DNA of 64,000 bases. Origin: Bradysia coprophila (Eukaryota > Arthropoda > Insecta > Diptera > Sciaridae). Positions 49,020 to 60,179 of the stretch are shown here, in pieces. The stretch covers positions 5,072,501-5,136,500 of the forward strand of contig NW_023503608.1 in NCBI RefSeq assembly GCF_014529535.1, in the 5' to 3' direction. Both the position numbers and the translations under genes were made by a program. The notes under the pieces are model-generated. The model was not told the origin of the DNA, searched no databases, and was given only the letters and a program-made list of their open reading frames with translations. The number at the start of each line of letters is the position of its first letter. The stretch's first letter is position 1.

Positions 49020-49785
49020 TGTTCCATTCGATTCAGTGAAATTTTTCTTCAATTGAGTACTAGAGACTAGAGTGCTGTGATAAATAGTTATTTACGTATC
49101 TGTTGTGGATGGTATATCTTAGACAATTTCGCGGGTTGTAGCCCGAACGAAGTGAGGGTGACAAGCGAAAGTGCCTAAAATAAACCGTCCACAACATATG
49201 CGTATGAAGTTTTTATATGCTTCCTACTGCGGGACGAAAGAAGAAAATGTAAACCCAACTCTCGTCCACAGTAGGCAGCATATAATAGTCATTTGTGTAC
49301 CTGATTTGCACGATTGATTGCTTTGGACGATTGATTTAAGGCAATTTCGCGGATTGTAGGCCGAACGGAGTGAGGCTTACAAGCGAAAGTGCCTAAAATC
49401 AATCGTCCAAAGCAGGTGCACATGTGAGTTTTCATGCAAAGGGCCGAAAACTCGAGAAAAAATCAAAAATTACCCTCATTTTTGGCCCGAAGCATGAAAA
49501 ACTTAATACGTAACTCTTTCGACCTACTCAATCGATACGTAATATATATTACACACTTGTCACTATCAGTCTCGGCAAGCCTCGACTTCTTCGTGACAAG
49601 TGTGTAATAGTTATTTACGTATCGATTGAGTAGGCCGAAAGAGTTACGTATTAAGTTTTGTATGCTTGCTAAGAGGACCGAAAGTAAAGAAATGTCAATT
49701 TAAGGGGCGAAAGCGAAAGCTTTCGCCCCGCGAATTGACAGCTTTACTTTCGGTCCTCTTAGCAAGCATACAATATATATTATAT
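49020..49785. repeat. Cluster of four palindromes
   Basis: Successive inverted repeats lie at about 49080-49205 (GTTGTGGA / TCCACAAC outside, GGCAATTTCGCGG-type inside), 49215-49290 (GCTTCCTACTGCGGGACG), 49310-49430 (GCTTTGGACGATTGATTT and its complement), 49501-49656 (TTAATACGTAACTCTTTCG and its complement) and 49660-49775 (TTGCTAAGAGGACCGAAAG and its complement). All are non-coding and share words with 33485-33600 and 42265-42475. Confidence 0.7.
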
Positions 49786-49952
49786 GCTTCCTTATGCTGA
49801 GGGCCTAAGTTACGAGAAAAATTCCGTAATTTATGCCCAAGGCATGAAAATATTTTTGGAAACTCAAACTTCACATTCTTTCTTTGAAAAGTTTAAAATT
49901 TTGTGTAAAACACTTTTCACTTCTCGATTATTATTTTTTCATCACTTCAAAG

Positions 49953-50113
49953 GAAACCGTACAAACCAATGCAACCCAAACCACGAAAAAAGCGGATCTG
50001 GACGTATTGCTGGTTATGATGGATCAGGCACAAAAGCGGATTTGGATAATCACGCCAACCAGATGAACCCAAATGACCCTAATCAAGGTGAGGGATATAA
50101 TCCCAAGAAATAA
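49953..50113 (+). CDS. Partial gene: last exon, twin A (NRTNQCNPNHEKSG…)
   Basis: This exon follows a good acceptor (CACTTCAAAG|GAAACC) and encodes about 53 residues including NRTNQCNPNHEKSGSGRIAG and GTKADLDNHANQMNPN, ending at TAA 50111-50113. It is hydrophilic, rich in Asn, Gly and Asp, with one Cys, and looks like the mature part of a small secreted protein. I do not recognise it. No signal-peptide exon is visible upstream, where palindromic repeat DNA begins, so the gene is probably incomplete. A second copy follows at 50396. Confidence 0.5.
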
Positions 50114-50395
50114 TTTGAGTTATTCCTTGAAATAGGACCACAGTTCGTTAAATCAAAATGCCAATTAATTTAAGCAGACGTGTCGATGTCGATGTTTTAT
50201 ATACATCACTTCATAGTTTTTAAATTCGGTTTTCTTTGATATCATTTGGTTAATACGATTTCAATTTATTACCAAACTAATTAATTAACTTTGAAAAACT
50301 AGTGAACTGAAATAAATTAATAAATAAATAGTTAAATATTGAACATTACGCTCTTGCTACCTGACGAATTTTTTAATTTTTTTATTTCTTCAAAG

Positions 50396-50547
50396 GAAAC
50401 CGTACAAACCAGTGCAACCCAAACCACGAAAAAAGCGGATCTGGGCGTACTGCTGATTATGATGGGTTAGCCACTAAAACGGATTTGAATAATCACGCCA
50501 ACCAGATGAATCCGAATAACGGTGAAGAGAATAATCCTCAGAAATAA
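50396..50547 (+). CDS. Partial gene: last exon, twin B
   Basis: A tandem copy of the exon at 49953, again directly after a splice acceptor (TTTCTTCAAAG|GAAACC). It encodes about 50 residues with NRTNQCNPNHEKSGSGRTAD, TKTDLNNHANQMNPNN and a shorter tail, and the frame is intact. AATAAA occurs near 50606. No first exon is seen in the 280 bases between the twins. The frame has stayed open despite amino-acid changes, which hints at constraint, or that the first exon lies far upstream. Confidence 0.5.
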
Positions 50548-50930
50548 TTTGAGTCTTTGTCGTGTTGTGTTATTGTATGAGCACAGTCATTCGTTTTTAA
50601 TTCAAATAAAATGAAATGATAGATTTTGAATCTATTGTGTTAGTTTCATTATCATTCCACCAGTTTCAAGTCGGCCGACTGAATTTATTCGCAATTTAAG
50701 ATAACATTAACTTTGGAATAAAAAAAAACCATCATCATCATCATCATTGATTCGATGTATCAAAACGATAATAATTCAAAATGATAATTTTTTTTTGGGT
50801 TTTTACGTGAGAGTCACGGCTGAGTCTGAGTATGGAATCCACAATGAATCAGTGCGGAATCAATGCTGAGTCAGTGCGGAATCCACGATGAATCAGTATA
50901 AAGTCGGCACTATATATCTACGGAAAAACC
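50548..50930. other. Spacer between twin exon B and the minisatellite
   Basis: It includes CAT-repeat sequence near 50732 and degenerate GAATC / GAGTC repeats from about 50815 that lead into the 22-base minisatellite. Confidence 0.5.
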
Positions 50931-50935
50931 ACGGA

Positions 50936-51356
50936 ATTAATACGGAATCACCACGGAATCTGTACAGAATCACAACGGAATCTGTACAGAATCACCACGG
51001 AATCTGTACAGAATCACCACGGAATCTGTACAGAATCACCACGGAATCTGTACAGAATCACCACGGAATCTGTACAGAATCACCACGGAATCTGTACAGA
51101 ATCACCACGGAATCTGTACAGAATCACCACGGAATCTGTACAGAATCACCACGGAATCTGTACAGAATCACCACGGAATCTGTACAGAATCACCACGGAA
51201 TTAATACGGAATCACCACGGAATCTGTACAGAATCACCACGGAATCTGTACAGAATCACCACGGAATCTGTACAGAATCACCACGGAATCTGTACAGAAT
51301 CACCACGGAATCTGTACAGAATCACCACGTAATCTGTACAGAATCACCACGGAATC
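50936..51356. repeat. 22-base minisatellite (about 19 units), TCTGTACAGA core
   Basis: Head-to-tail units contain CCACGGAATC followed by the palindrome TCTGTACAGA and ATC. Because 22 is not a multiple of three, three units make a 22-residue period and all three frames stay open, which creates the 217-codon frame at 50888-51541. Two units carry TTAATACGG in place of the usual sequence. It is homologous to the minisatellite at 56125-56318. Confidence 0.9.
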
Positions 51357-51841
51357 AACACGGAGTCACTATGGAAACAACACGGATTGCACACAGATTT
51401 ACAATTGAAGAGTTCTACAGTGGAGAATCATTCCTTACTGAACATTCTAATGAAAAATATTTTTCCAATTTTCCCAAATTTTGGAGAAAATATTTTTGGG
51501 AAAATGTGAGAAAAGTATATCTAAAAGTAGACTCTGCATAAAACCGAAAAATTGAGATTTGATCAGACCTTGTTTCTAACAAAAAAAAGAAAACCTTAGG
51601 GGTATGAGTCTATAAAGGACGTCCACATAACTTTTAACTTTCTCAACATCTCAATACACGATATGGCCTATATCATTTGGCCATATATGGACGCACTTGA
51701 TGGACCCGACCTTAATGAGATTGAAGCAAGGAATAATTCTTTATTTGATCTAAAATTAATATTTTGTAAGCAACACCAAAAATTTTGAATTTCGAAAATA
51801 CACTAATTACATTCGTTCTCCGTTAATTTCACTTGTTCCCT

Positions 51842-54151
51842 TTAGTTTTGGGAGTTACGACGTTTCCGCATAGTTTTTGAATTGAAACTGTTTGGAATTA
51901 TTTCCTCATAATCATGCTCTTCCTCTTTGCTCATGTCATTGATGTTAAGACGTTCTTTGAGAAGAACATCTAATTTCACATCGTATGTTACCTCCTGTAG
52001 AAATCGGCCGATGTCCTTTGTTCGGTCAAAAATCTTCGTCGCGTTTTCGATTCGTTTGTTAAGTAAAGTCGTTACTTTCTTCTTGTAGGTTTTATTCATC
52101 TTGCCTCGGGATGCCTTTGTTATCATGTTCGAATAGTCCAAATTTATCATATTAATACGCTCGATCAACTTCCAAATGTTGGGGTGGCGAGCTCCAATTA
52201 GAACGTTCAAAGATTTGTTAAGGGATTCGGCGTAGTTGTTGGTGCGATCAACGATACCATAAACAGAGATATTGGCTCCTCTCCATTGTCTCAACCAATA
52301 ACTCGCAAATCTATCCCAACGACGAGAACTCGTGACACCGTCGTCTGCAATGCAAGGAATCGACATTTTTGTTAAGAATATTTCAAGAACATTATGTGAT
52401 AAGTAGAAGAATGTTGTTATTACAACACTATTAATCGATTTGCAGAAAATTGTAACCCGTTATGGCCGGCTAATCAAATGTAATGGACTACAACGACAAT
52501 AGTAAATGATGAGGCTCGGCTAAATCAGCAATAGGAAAACTTATGTTTAAAAAAATGAAGTAAAATATTCTGCATCTGTCTATTTAAAAGACATTGATAA
52601 TAGAAGTGGCATTTGATAATTATGATGGTGATAGAGTGGCAGAAGCCTCATCTAAGAGTTAAATATAGTTTCTACTCAACAAAAAGTATTCAATATGAGA
52701 GCCGTTAGAGAGAGCGAAGTCTCAAGTAAACGAAGCAAAAATTGGAAAAATGCAATTTTGGCTCTCACTTGGAGTACTTTTTTGGTAGGTGGAAATCCAG
52801 CCTTACTTCTCAACATTCTTCCCAATTCATTGAAAGTATATCGAATTTGAAATCTAAGATTCATGAAGAACATGCTGCTTACCGATTTACTTGAAACCAT
52901 CCGAAACGTAATTGTGCGGTAAGAGGGCCAGTGCAGATATATATTTAATCGTATCCGAAAATTTGTCATCTTTCAATAGCCCAAAACGTTTTGCAATTCG
53001 ATTTATAGCCTGCACATAGTGGAACCAGCAACCCACTAATCGTGCTTTTGGAAAATGTTTCAAAACTGCCTTTCGCGTAGCGGCTTCGTAATCAGCCATC
53101 ACTTCCGATACGAGATGACTTGGGATTATCTCGCTCAGTTTTGTAAAAACATTGTCATAGGCTTCGTAATTTCTCCGTTAAATCAATATATAAGCGAGAG
53201 GGTACGATTTGTCGCGGTAAATCACGCTTATAATGAAAAGTTGACCGAATTTGATGTGTCTGGGTAAAACTTTGAAAGTACCGTCCATTCGGAATACGAT
53301 ACTTGACATGACTAGTACAAATTTAAGAACAGTTTCAGAGATGAATGCAATGTTACAACCGCCCTTCTCGCTTTTCCAAACACCACGATAGAATGGCTGT
53401 TTTTGTCTATCTTTCGTGAACCTGTCGCTGTAATTTTCGTTGCTGATTTTCTTTTCAAAATCAGTGACTGTATTTGGTAGTTTCGGTATGAACTTCAGCT
53501 TTCGGCGAGAAATGAAGCTCGAAAGTTCCTTTTTGTCAGGAACATTGGTTACATCGATTTCATCTACCATTGCATCCATCGTTTTTAAGTAGACTTCTCT
53601 ACCAAATTCTAGTGGGCTTCTTTCAATTTCTTTGTCCAAATTGTAGCGAAATTTCATTGTGTGCACGTCCCAGAATGACTGTGCTCTCCTTTTAGAACTG
53701 TATTATCCAAATCTTTATTCTTTGAGATTGCCCGAACCTTGCAATGGTATTTTTTGTCGCTTTTGCACCGAAAATAATAATTTTTCACAGCAGGATCGTT
53801 ATTGTTGATTGAGTATATATATCCGTTCTCATCGTAGAAATTGCATTCTTTCGAGCCGTACCTCTTAAGTCTTATACATCGGTGCAGTGAAGAATCGGCT
53901 GCATTCGATCCAAGAGCAGAGACGGAATTAATTTCAGAAAGACCATCACTTTCGCTGTCAGATGGCACGACATTCATGCTTTCTGGTTCTAGTGACTTCA
54001 ATGGATCGGAAACCATCGGATTCGAGTTTACGACGTCTTTGTTACTGGGCTCGTTTATCTGTAAACAACCGGAAATTTGACGACTCTCATATTTGCTCTT
54101 CGAAAATTGTAGACATTTGCTTCTAGTAGGAGTTTTATTTATTAATTGCAA
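51842..54151 (-). mobile_element. Decayed Mutator-like (MULE) transposase with FLYWCH-type finger
   Basis: The N-terminal part (53654-54151) has a FLYWCH/WRKY-like zinc finger (YYFRCKSDKKYHCKVRA … GEHSH). The next frame has the first catalytic Asp in FRMDGTFKVLP and QLFIISVIY. Then follow EVMADYEAATRKAVLKHFPK and GCWFHYVQAINRI, the MULE DxE / CxxH core, and the last part (51842-52351) has VDRTNNYAESLNKSLN. The finger and transposase frames are offset by one base near 53660, and a stop follows YPLAYILI near 53180. A possible intron runs from GATGGTTTCAA|GTAAAT near 52893 to CATTGCAG near 52352. No terminal repeats were identified, so it may be a transposon remnant or a failed domestication. 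Confidence 0.8.
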
Positions 54152-54159
54152 AATTATGA

Positions 54160-55361
54160 ATTATCAGCCAGCCATACTGTCGATAGCGACTTCAATATCT
54201 AACTAAAACCAGTGAAAGGAGCATGTTACGGGACTATTTTAAACACAACTTTAGCATCCGAAGACCTAACGACCAAATTTTTCAAACAACCACAAATCAG
54301 ATGATGTACCAGACTCGAAGATCATTTTATTACCTTCTTACATTTCCCACGGTCAATAGGAGCTCTCAATTGTTTCACCGTTTTCAAATGATCAGCCATT
54401 GCCACATCGCTAAAATGCTTGTAGACGAGACCACCATGGTATTGTATGAAAACCCCGACCATTACTTTACTTGAGAAGGAGAAGTTTTCGATAGTCAGGC
54501 TAGAGCATTGCTTGTCCAAAATCTTGGAAAAGATGTTAAAGTTAGACTAGAGACTGGGAAATTAGAGACAGTTTACAAATTATATTACTTTCTGAATTTG
54601 TTCAACGGATCGCAGCTTTCGTCTGGACCCAGGAGAATAATAGCAGACCTTGCCTTCAATTTCTGAATCTCTTGTAATACTTTCGAAAGTGGCCTCTCTT
54701 TTCCATCCTCGAACTAGTGGTGCTTTCAAATCGCCACTAGACATTTTGCTTCTTGTAAGAAAATTTACCGATTGTGCAAGTGCTTCATTTAAAAAGCAGC
54801 GTCTACTACAATTTATAGTTTCAAATACTTATATCGTGGCATACTTTGCAGCACAATTTTAACGCTGCATTTTAAAATTTGCACAAATTATCGTCTCTAT
54901 CGCACAAGTCTTCTGGCGGCATAAAAATATCTCTTTGTAAAAATAATCAAACAAGGATTTATCCTTCAATTAGTATAATAAATATAATTCAACAAACTTT
55001 TATAAATTTAGTACAAAACATTAACAATAATTATCAAATTCGAATGCCAGTTGATCATCAATTATATTTGTAAATGGATTCAACATATTTAATAGTACAT
55101 TATGGTACCGGTATATATTGTGAGCGTTATACACTCGTGTATAGTACACAAAACACGAGTGCAACACGTACAATATTTACTGGTACCTTAGAATGTTTTA
55201 TTGCATTGGCGCAAACGGCCAACTTATCGATGTATTAAGGAAGGCTTTTGAAATCTAGGTAATTATGACGTCACGCATATTGTACACTATGACAGAATTA
55301 ATGCTCGGTCCGAAAAACAGTGTTTAATGTCGATTATATACATGAAAGAAGAAACATGAAA
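54160..55361. other. Intergenic, no gene seen
   Basis: Several small frames (54223-54474, 54650-54862, 54879-55073) lack recognisable motifs. A short inverted repeat with ACACTCGTGT / ACACGAGTG lies near 55130-55165. Confidence 0.4.
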
Positions 55362-55705
55362 ATTCGACTTGCGTCTCGCTAAGGCGCGTTAGCGAGATAA
55401 ACGAGGAACGAATGTAATTTTGAACCGAATAAACACAAAAAATTCGACTTGCGTCTCGCTAAGGCGCGTTAGCGAGATAAACGAGGAACGAATGTAATTT
55501 TGAACCGAATAAACACAAAAAATTCGTCTTGCGTCTCGCTAAGGCGCGTTAGCGAGATTAACGAGGAACGAATGTAATTTTGAACCGAATAAACACAAAA
55601 AATTAGGCTTGCGTCTCGCTACGACACGTTAGCGAGATTAACGAGGAACGAATGTAATTTTGAACCAAATAAACACGAAAATTCGTCTTGCGTTTCGCTC
55701 CCGCA
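55362..55705. repeat. 80-base tandem repeat (four units plus a part)
   Basis: Units start at 55362, 55442, 55522, 55602 and (partial) 55681. Each contains a 22-base near-palindrome with CTCGCTAAGG and CGTTAGCGAG, then ACGAGGAACGAATG and TTTGAACCGAATAAACAC. The last units have point changes in the palindrome. Confidence 0.9.
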
Positions 55706-56124
55706 AATGTTACATTTGAACACATGTGTCCCGAATTATAATTCCATTTAAAGTTGGGTATGCCTGGACCACAGGTGACCATTCTCTAGTTCTCAAGCGG
55801 TTCACGTACGATCTAACGGGAATAAATGTAATTTAGACCATATTCTGAAATAGCTTACAGCAAGGAAAATTTACCTTTATTTACCCAAAATTCGACTAGT
55901 TTATCATCGGTTCCACTACATTTCTTATTCCAGTTCTCTGCTTTCTTCTTGTGCGTTCGAATACTAAAATGTAAAAAACAAAATTCATTAGGGCAAAAAC
56001 CGAACTAAGCGATTTTATCAACTTAGTTTTTTCTTGCTGGAAGATGACATACGATTTTAACGTATAATTGTAAGTTGACTTATAGTACAATAGAAAAATC
56101 TCAAATTTGTTCACTGTTGTTATG

Positions 56125-56318
56125 TACAGAAACAGTGATGATTCCGTACGGAAACAGTGATGATTCCGTACGGAAACAGTGATGATTCCGTACGGAAACA
56201 GTGATGATTCCGTACGGAAACAGTGATGATTCCGTACGGAAACAGTGATGATTCCGTACGGAAACAGTGATGATTCCGTACGGAAACAGTGATGATTCCG
56301 TACGGAAACAGTGATGAT
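56125..56318. repeat. 22-base minisatellite (about nine units), TTCCGTACGGAA core
   Basis: Exact head-to-tail units of GATGATTCCGTACGG plus AAACAGT. It creates open frames on the minus strand (55896-56381, 56120-56431) that are not genes. Its unit aligns on the opposite strand with that at 50936-51356 (about 16 of 22 positions). Confidence 0.9.
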
Positions 56319-56389
56319 TTCGATACGCTCGTTCGTGTTATGTACAGAAGTGTAATGCACGTTATATTGCAGCAGGTACATAATAAATA

Positions 56390-56535
56390 ATATATACCTA
56401 AAAGGACTTCGACCCTTAAAGCCAAAACCACTTTAAATACTTCGAAGCTTCTGTAGCCGGTGAAAGGTGATCAAAAACCGAAAACTTGCACTTTTCTCAC
56501 GAAAATTTCTCCAGTTACACGAGCCGTAATAACAC
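56390..56535. mobile_element. Partial copy of the nested palindromic element
   Basis: AAGGACTTCGACCCT, AAGCCAAAACCACTTT, CAAAAACCGAAA and TCCAGTTACACGAGCCG match one arm of the foldback at 21374-23031 in order. Both ends are lost. Confidence 0.75.
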
Positions 56536-57349
56536 ATTGTTGAAGTGTGTTTACAATGGTTATCAAACATCAAAAAAATGATTCGACGTATATGGTTTGA
56601 TTGATTTTATTCAAGAGTTTTCTCTTACAAATTACAATTGAATTTACAAGAAAAATGACACCGAGGCCATCCTTGTTGGGCCCATTGTGTCGTGCTCTTC
56701 GAGTTTGGTTGTTGGTGTGATGATGACATTGATGGTATTTTTGGTTTGTGTATGATGTGGTTGTACACCACATTACTCGTCTTTCATTCTTAACGCCTAG
56801 TCGTGCATCTAAGTTAGATTCCCGCATTTAACACAATTGCTCGCTTTCTATTCGCAGTATGCAACAGCTATATTGGTATGCCAAATGATCCTCGACAGGT
56901 ATGTGATGCTGTCAACGATACATTCTCGTGCTCTCGCCAATACATGTCTATTCTCAAGTCCCAACTGTGTATACCCAGTTGGTGTCTATTAAGAATTTCT
57001 CACCCATGCATGCGGTATGCGTTTCCGTGAAACCTCGCTAACAGCACACGCCCATCGACGTATATGGTACTGGCAAAATTAAACGCCATAACTGATTTAC
57101 AATCATCGCTTATCGCCAAATAATTACTGATTTTTTAACAAAACAAGGCATCAGAACAGTCGGAGCGTTTGCTGCGACTTAGCCCCGTACGACCCGTAAT
57201 CCTATTTCGTCCGTAACCATAATACGCCCGGAACCCTAATACGTCTACAACCCTCTAATGCGTCGGTTACCAAAATGCAGGTCAACTTGGGCATGATCAA
57301 ATTTACTGAAAGTGTTCATTTTTAAAATTGCGCATAGCGCAATTACGAA
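56536..57349. other. Transposon-like debris, unassigned
   Basis: GAGGCCATCCTTGTTGGGCC near 56660 repeats the sequence at about 12100. Beyond it are CG-containing stretches different from the local AT-rich background, but I cannot name a family or a frame. Confidence 0.35.
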
Positions 57350-58656
57350 AGCCCGTACGAAGTACCTCTCAAATAAAACCAACAATTTACGACATTATTT
57401 TAGAAAACCAAATTTTTTTGCTAACTTTCCATTGGGTATTCAATTACCTCTCAAATAAAACAAAAATTAGCAAAATCGGATGATATTTACTCGATTTATG
57501 TGCAAAAAACACTTAGGGCCGAGTAGCGGCCTTAGTCCAAGGGCCCAAATTTAAAACTTTTTTTGCCACCATTCTATTCGGCATTCAATTATCTCTCGAA
57601 TGAAACAAAAACTAGCAAAATCGGATGAGATTTACTCGATTTATGTGCAAAAAACACTTAGGGCCGAGTAGCGGCCTTAGTCCAAGGGCCCATTCTATTC
57701 GGCATTCAATTATCTCTCAAATGAAACAAAAGCTAGCAAAATCGGATGAGATTTACTCGATTTATGTGCAAAAAACACTTAGGGCCGAGTAGCGGCCTTA
57801 GTCCAAGGGCCCATTCTATTCGGCATTCAATTATCTCTCAAATGAAACAAAAGCTAGCAAAATCGGACGAGATTTACTCGATTTATGTGCAAAAAACACT
57901 TAGGGCCGAGTAGCGGCCTTAGTCCAAGGGCCCAAATTTAAAACTTTTTTTGCCACCATTCTATTCGGCATTCAATTATCTCTCAAATGAAACAAAAACT
58001 AGCAAAATCGGATGAGATTTGCTCGATTTATGTGCAAAAAACACTTAGGGCCGAGTAGCGGCCTTAGTCCAAGGGCCCAAATTTGAAACTTTTTTCGACA
58101 CGTTCTTTTCGGTATTCAATTACCTTCCATAAAAAACTAAATCTAGCAAAATCGGATGAGATTTACTCGATTTATGTGCAAAAAACACTTAGGGCCGAGT
58201 AACGACTTTTGAGCCCTCCCAACGAGCCCGCGTTGCATTTTACCCAAAAACAATGTTCAGCAACTTTGTTCTACTCGTCAATACCTTTCATTTGATATAT
58301 CACAAGCAGCTATTGCGTGCTTATTTTGGTAGATATCGTCGAAAGACTGAAAAACACCTATAGGGCCCTAGCTCTGTAGGGGCCGACCCTACCATGCCCA
58401 TTTTCGAACTTGACCTTACTTTTGTCGATACCAATCGGGGAAAAGAAGAATTTTGAAAAAAGGTTGTGATTTACTCAAGCTAGAGGGGTCACAGACGGAC
58501 GGACGGACGGACGGACGGACGGACGGACATTTTTTTTATTGCGGATTCTTAGTCTATGAACATAACCAAATGCTTTGCCCTTACTGTCTGCTTCCAATTC
58601 GACGTGTTACAAACGGCATATTAATCTTATAAGCCCCCAGTACTTCGTACGGGGCT
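57350..58656. mobile_element. Tandem-array element with AGCCCCGTACGAAGTAC end (2, reversed)
   Basis: A reverse-oriented relative of 36635-38783. The right end reads GTACTTCGTACGGGGCT, with a (GGAC)n run at about 58498-58528 just inside it. The left end reads AGCCCGTACGAAGTAC. Inside are about six copies of a 110-175-base unit with ACTTAGGGCCGAGTAGCGGCC, TAGTCCAAGGGCCC and ATTCGGCATTCAATTATCTC. The units correspond to those of the first element but have their own consensus. Confidence 0.75.
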
Positions 58657-58817
58657 AAAAAGGGTATAAAATAGCAGGTGAAGAGGCGTGATCTCATGTT
58701 TATAAGAACACGTTTTGTATAGACGATAACATTATTATCAAATAATCTGACAAAAATGTTTCAGTGACCTTTAAGATTTCAGAGAATTAGGGAATTTCAT
58801 AAACAGAAAACGAAGTG

Positions 58818-60163
58818 ACTATTTACAGGCGCCTGCGAATAGTCTTTACATTCTAGAAAATGCTATTCGTAGGCGCCGGCGAATAGTCAAATTAGTATTG
58901 AAAATGCTATTCGCAGGCGCCGGCGAATAGTCAAATTAGTATTGAAAATACTATTCGCAGGCGCTGGCGAATAGTCATGGTAAATCTTCTTTTTATTGAA
59001 ATATGAAACTTTTTTCTCAAAATCGCACACAGTCTATTGTATTTTCCTTGTACAAAATAGCCACAATGCGGCTACTAAAACAACTGGATTTACTTGGACA
59101 TAATGGTCACAAAGCACTGTAGCTGTTGAAGCGATTGGATTTTCCTGATACAGAATTTCCACAAAGTGGCTATCAAAAGAAATGGATTTTCCTTGTACAG
59201 ACATCACGGCACTATGGCAAATAAAACAACTGGATTTCCTTATACAGACAGAATTACTACAAAGTATTGTAGCTATCAAAATGGCTTCAATTTCCTTGTA
59301 GAGAATGACCACAAAGTCTGACCTGATGTGAAATTTTTTAGCCTAAACTGAATTTACTGAAATCTTAAAATCTGAATTTTTAGGAAAGTTTCAATTAAAA
59401 TTTTTAGTTAAACAGATCACTTTAGATTTTAGCTCAAACTGAATCTGAAAAATCCGATCTAAAATTATCAGATTCGGAACAAATTCAGTTGACTGATTTA
59501 ATATCCACTTTTTTCAGATCAGATCAATCCAGAAACAATCTGTTTCAAGTCTTATCAGTCAAGCCAGATGAGACGTGAGCACATGTCATCACATTTAGAC
59601 TCATATGAAAAATTATTTTTAATTAATCGGTCAGGCGTGGTCAAGGAAGGTGACCTGCGGGCTGTTTCGTTCAACAATGATTTCAGCTCCCGACCATGTA
59701 TCATTTGCACTTACAACCGATCACAAAAGAACTGCTTATATTACTGTATTCTTGCCATAAACGATTATGTGAGAATAGCTCCATTATTATAAAGACGCTA
59801 TTCACAGGCACACAAGTATCGAATGGCCAAGAATACTAGATGTGATGGCGCGGCGCCATCACATCTAGTATTCTTGGCCATTCGATACTTGTGTGCCTGC
59901 GGTCTTTATAATAATGGAGCTATTCGCCGGCGCCTGCGAATAGCATTTTCAATAATAATGGAGCTATTCGCCGGCGCCTGCAAATAGCATTTTCAATAAT
60001 AATGTGACTATTCGCCGGCGCCTACGAATAGCATTTTCAAAAATACTTTGTCTATTCGCCGGCGCCTGCGAATAGCATTTTCAGTAATACTTTAACTATT
60101 CGCAGGCGCCTGCGAATAGCACTTTCTAGAATGTAAAGACTATTCGCAGGCGCCTGCGAATAG
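58818..60163. mobile_element. Element bounded by arrays of GGCGCC-centred palindromes
   Basis: The left array (58818-58977) and right array (about 59919-60163) are built from ~24-base palindromes of the form CTATTCGCAGGC / GCCTGCGAATAG, separated by ~18-30-base AT-rich linkers. The outermost parts of the two arrays are complementary (GAATAGTCTTTACATTCTAG), so the arrays act as inverted ends. The interior has ~64-base degenerate repeats (59030-59320, with GGATTTTCCTTGTACAGA and CACAAAGT), CTGA-rich DNA, an unrecognised frame (59568-59792) and a large hairpin at 59772-59925. It resembles foldback-type elements in layout. Confidence 0.65.
59772..59925. repeat. Near-perfect 154-base inverted repeat centred on GGCGCGGCGCC
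   Basis: The arms starting GAATAGCTCCATTATTATAA and its complement run to a centre at about 59850 with one unpaired base between GGCGC and GCGCC. A small indel near GCTATTCACAGG is the only notable mismatch. Confidence 0.8.
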
Positions 60164-60179
60164 CATCTATCAACAGAAA

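Noticed and set aside
50888-51541. 217-codon open frame with 22-residue repeats (NLYRITTESVQNHHG…)
   Set aside because: It is the 22-base minisatellite read through. A 22-base unit with no stop leaves every frame open, and no start context, domain or splice site supports a protein.
55896-56431. Minus-strand frames with repeated SLFPYGIITVSVRNHHCFRTE
   Set aside because: They are produced by the 22-base minisatellite at 56125-56318.
58818-60163. Possible CRISPR-like array
   Set aside because: The repeats are palindromes with AT-rich linkers that are similar to one another, not unique spacers. There are no cas genes and the genome is eukaryotic.
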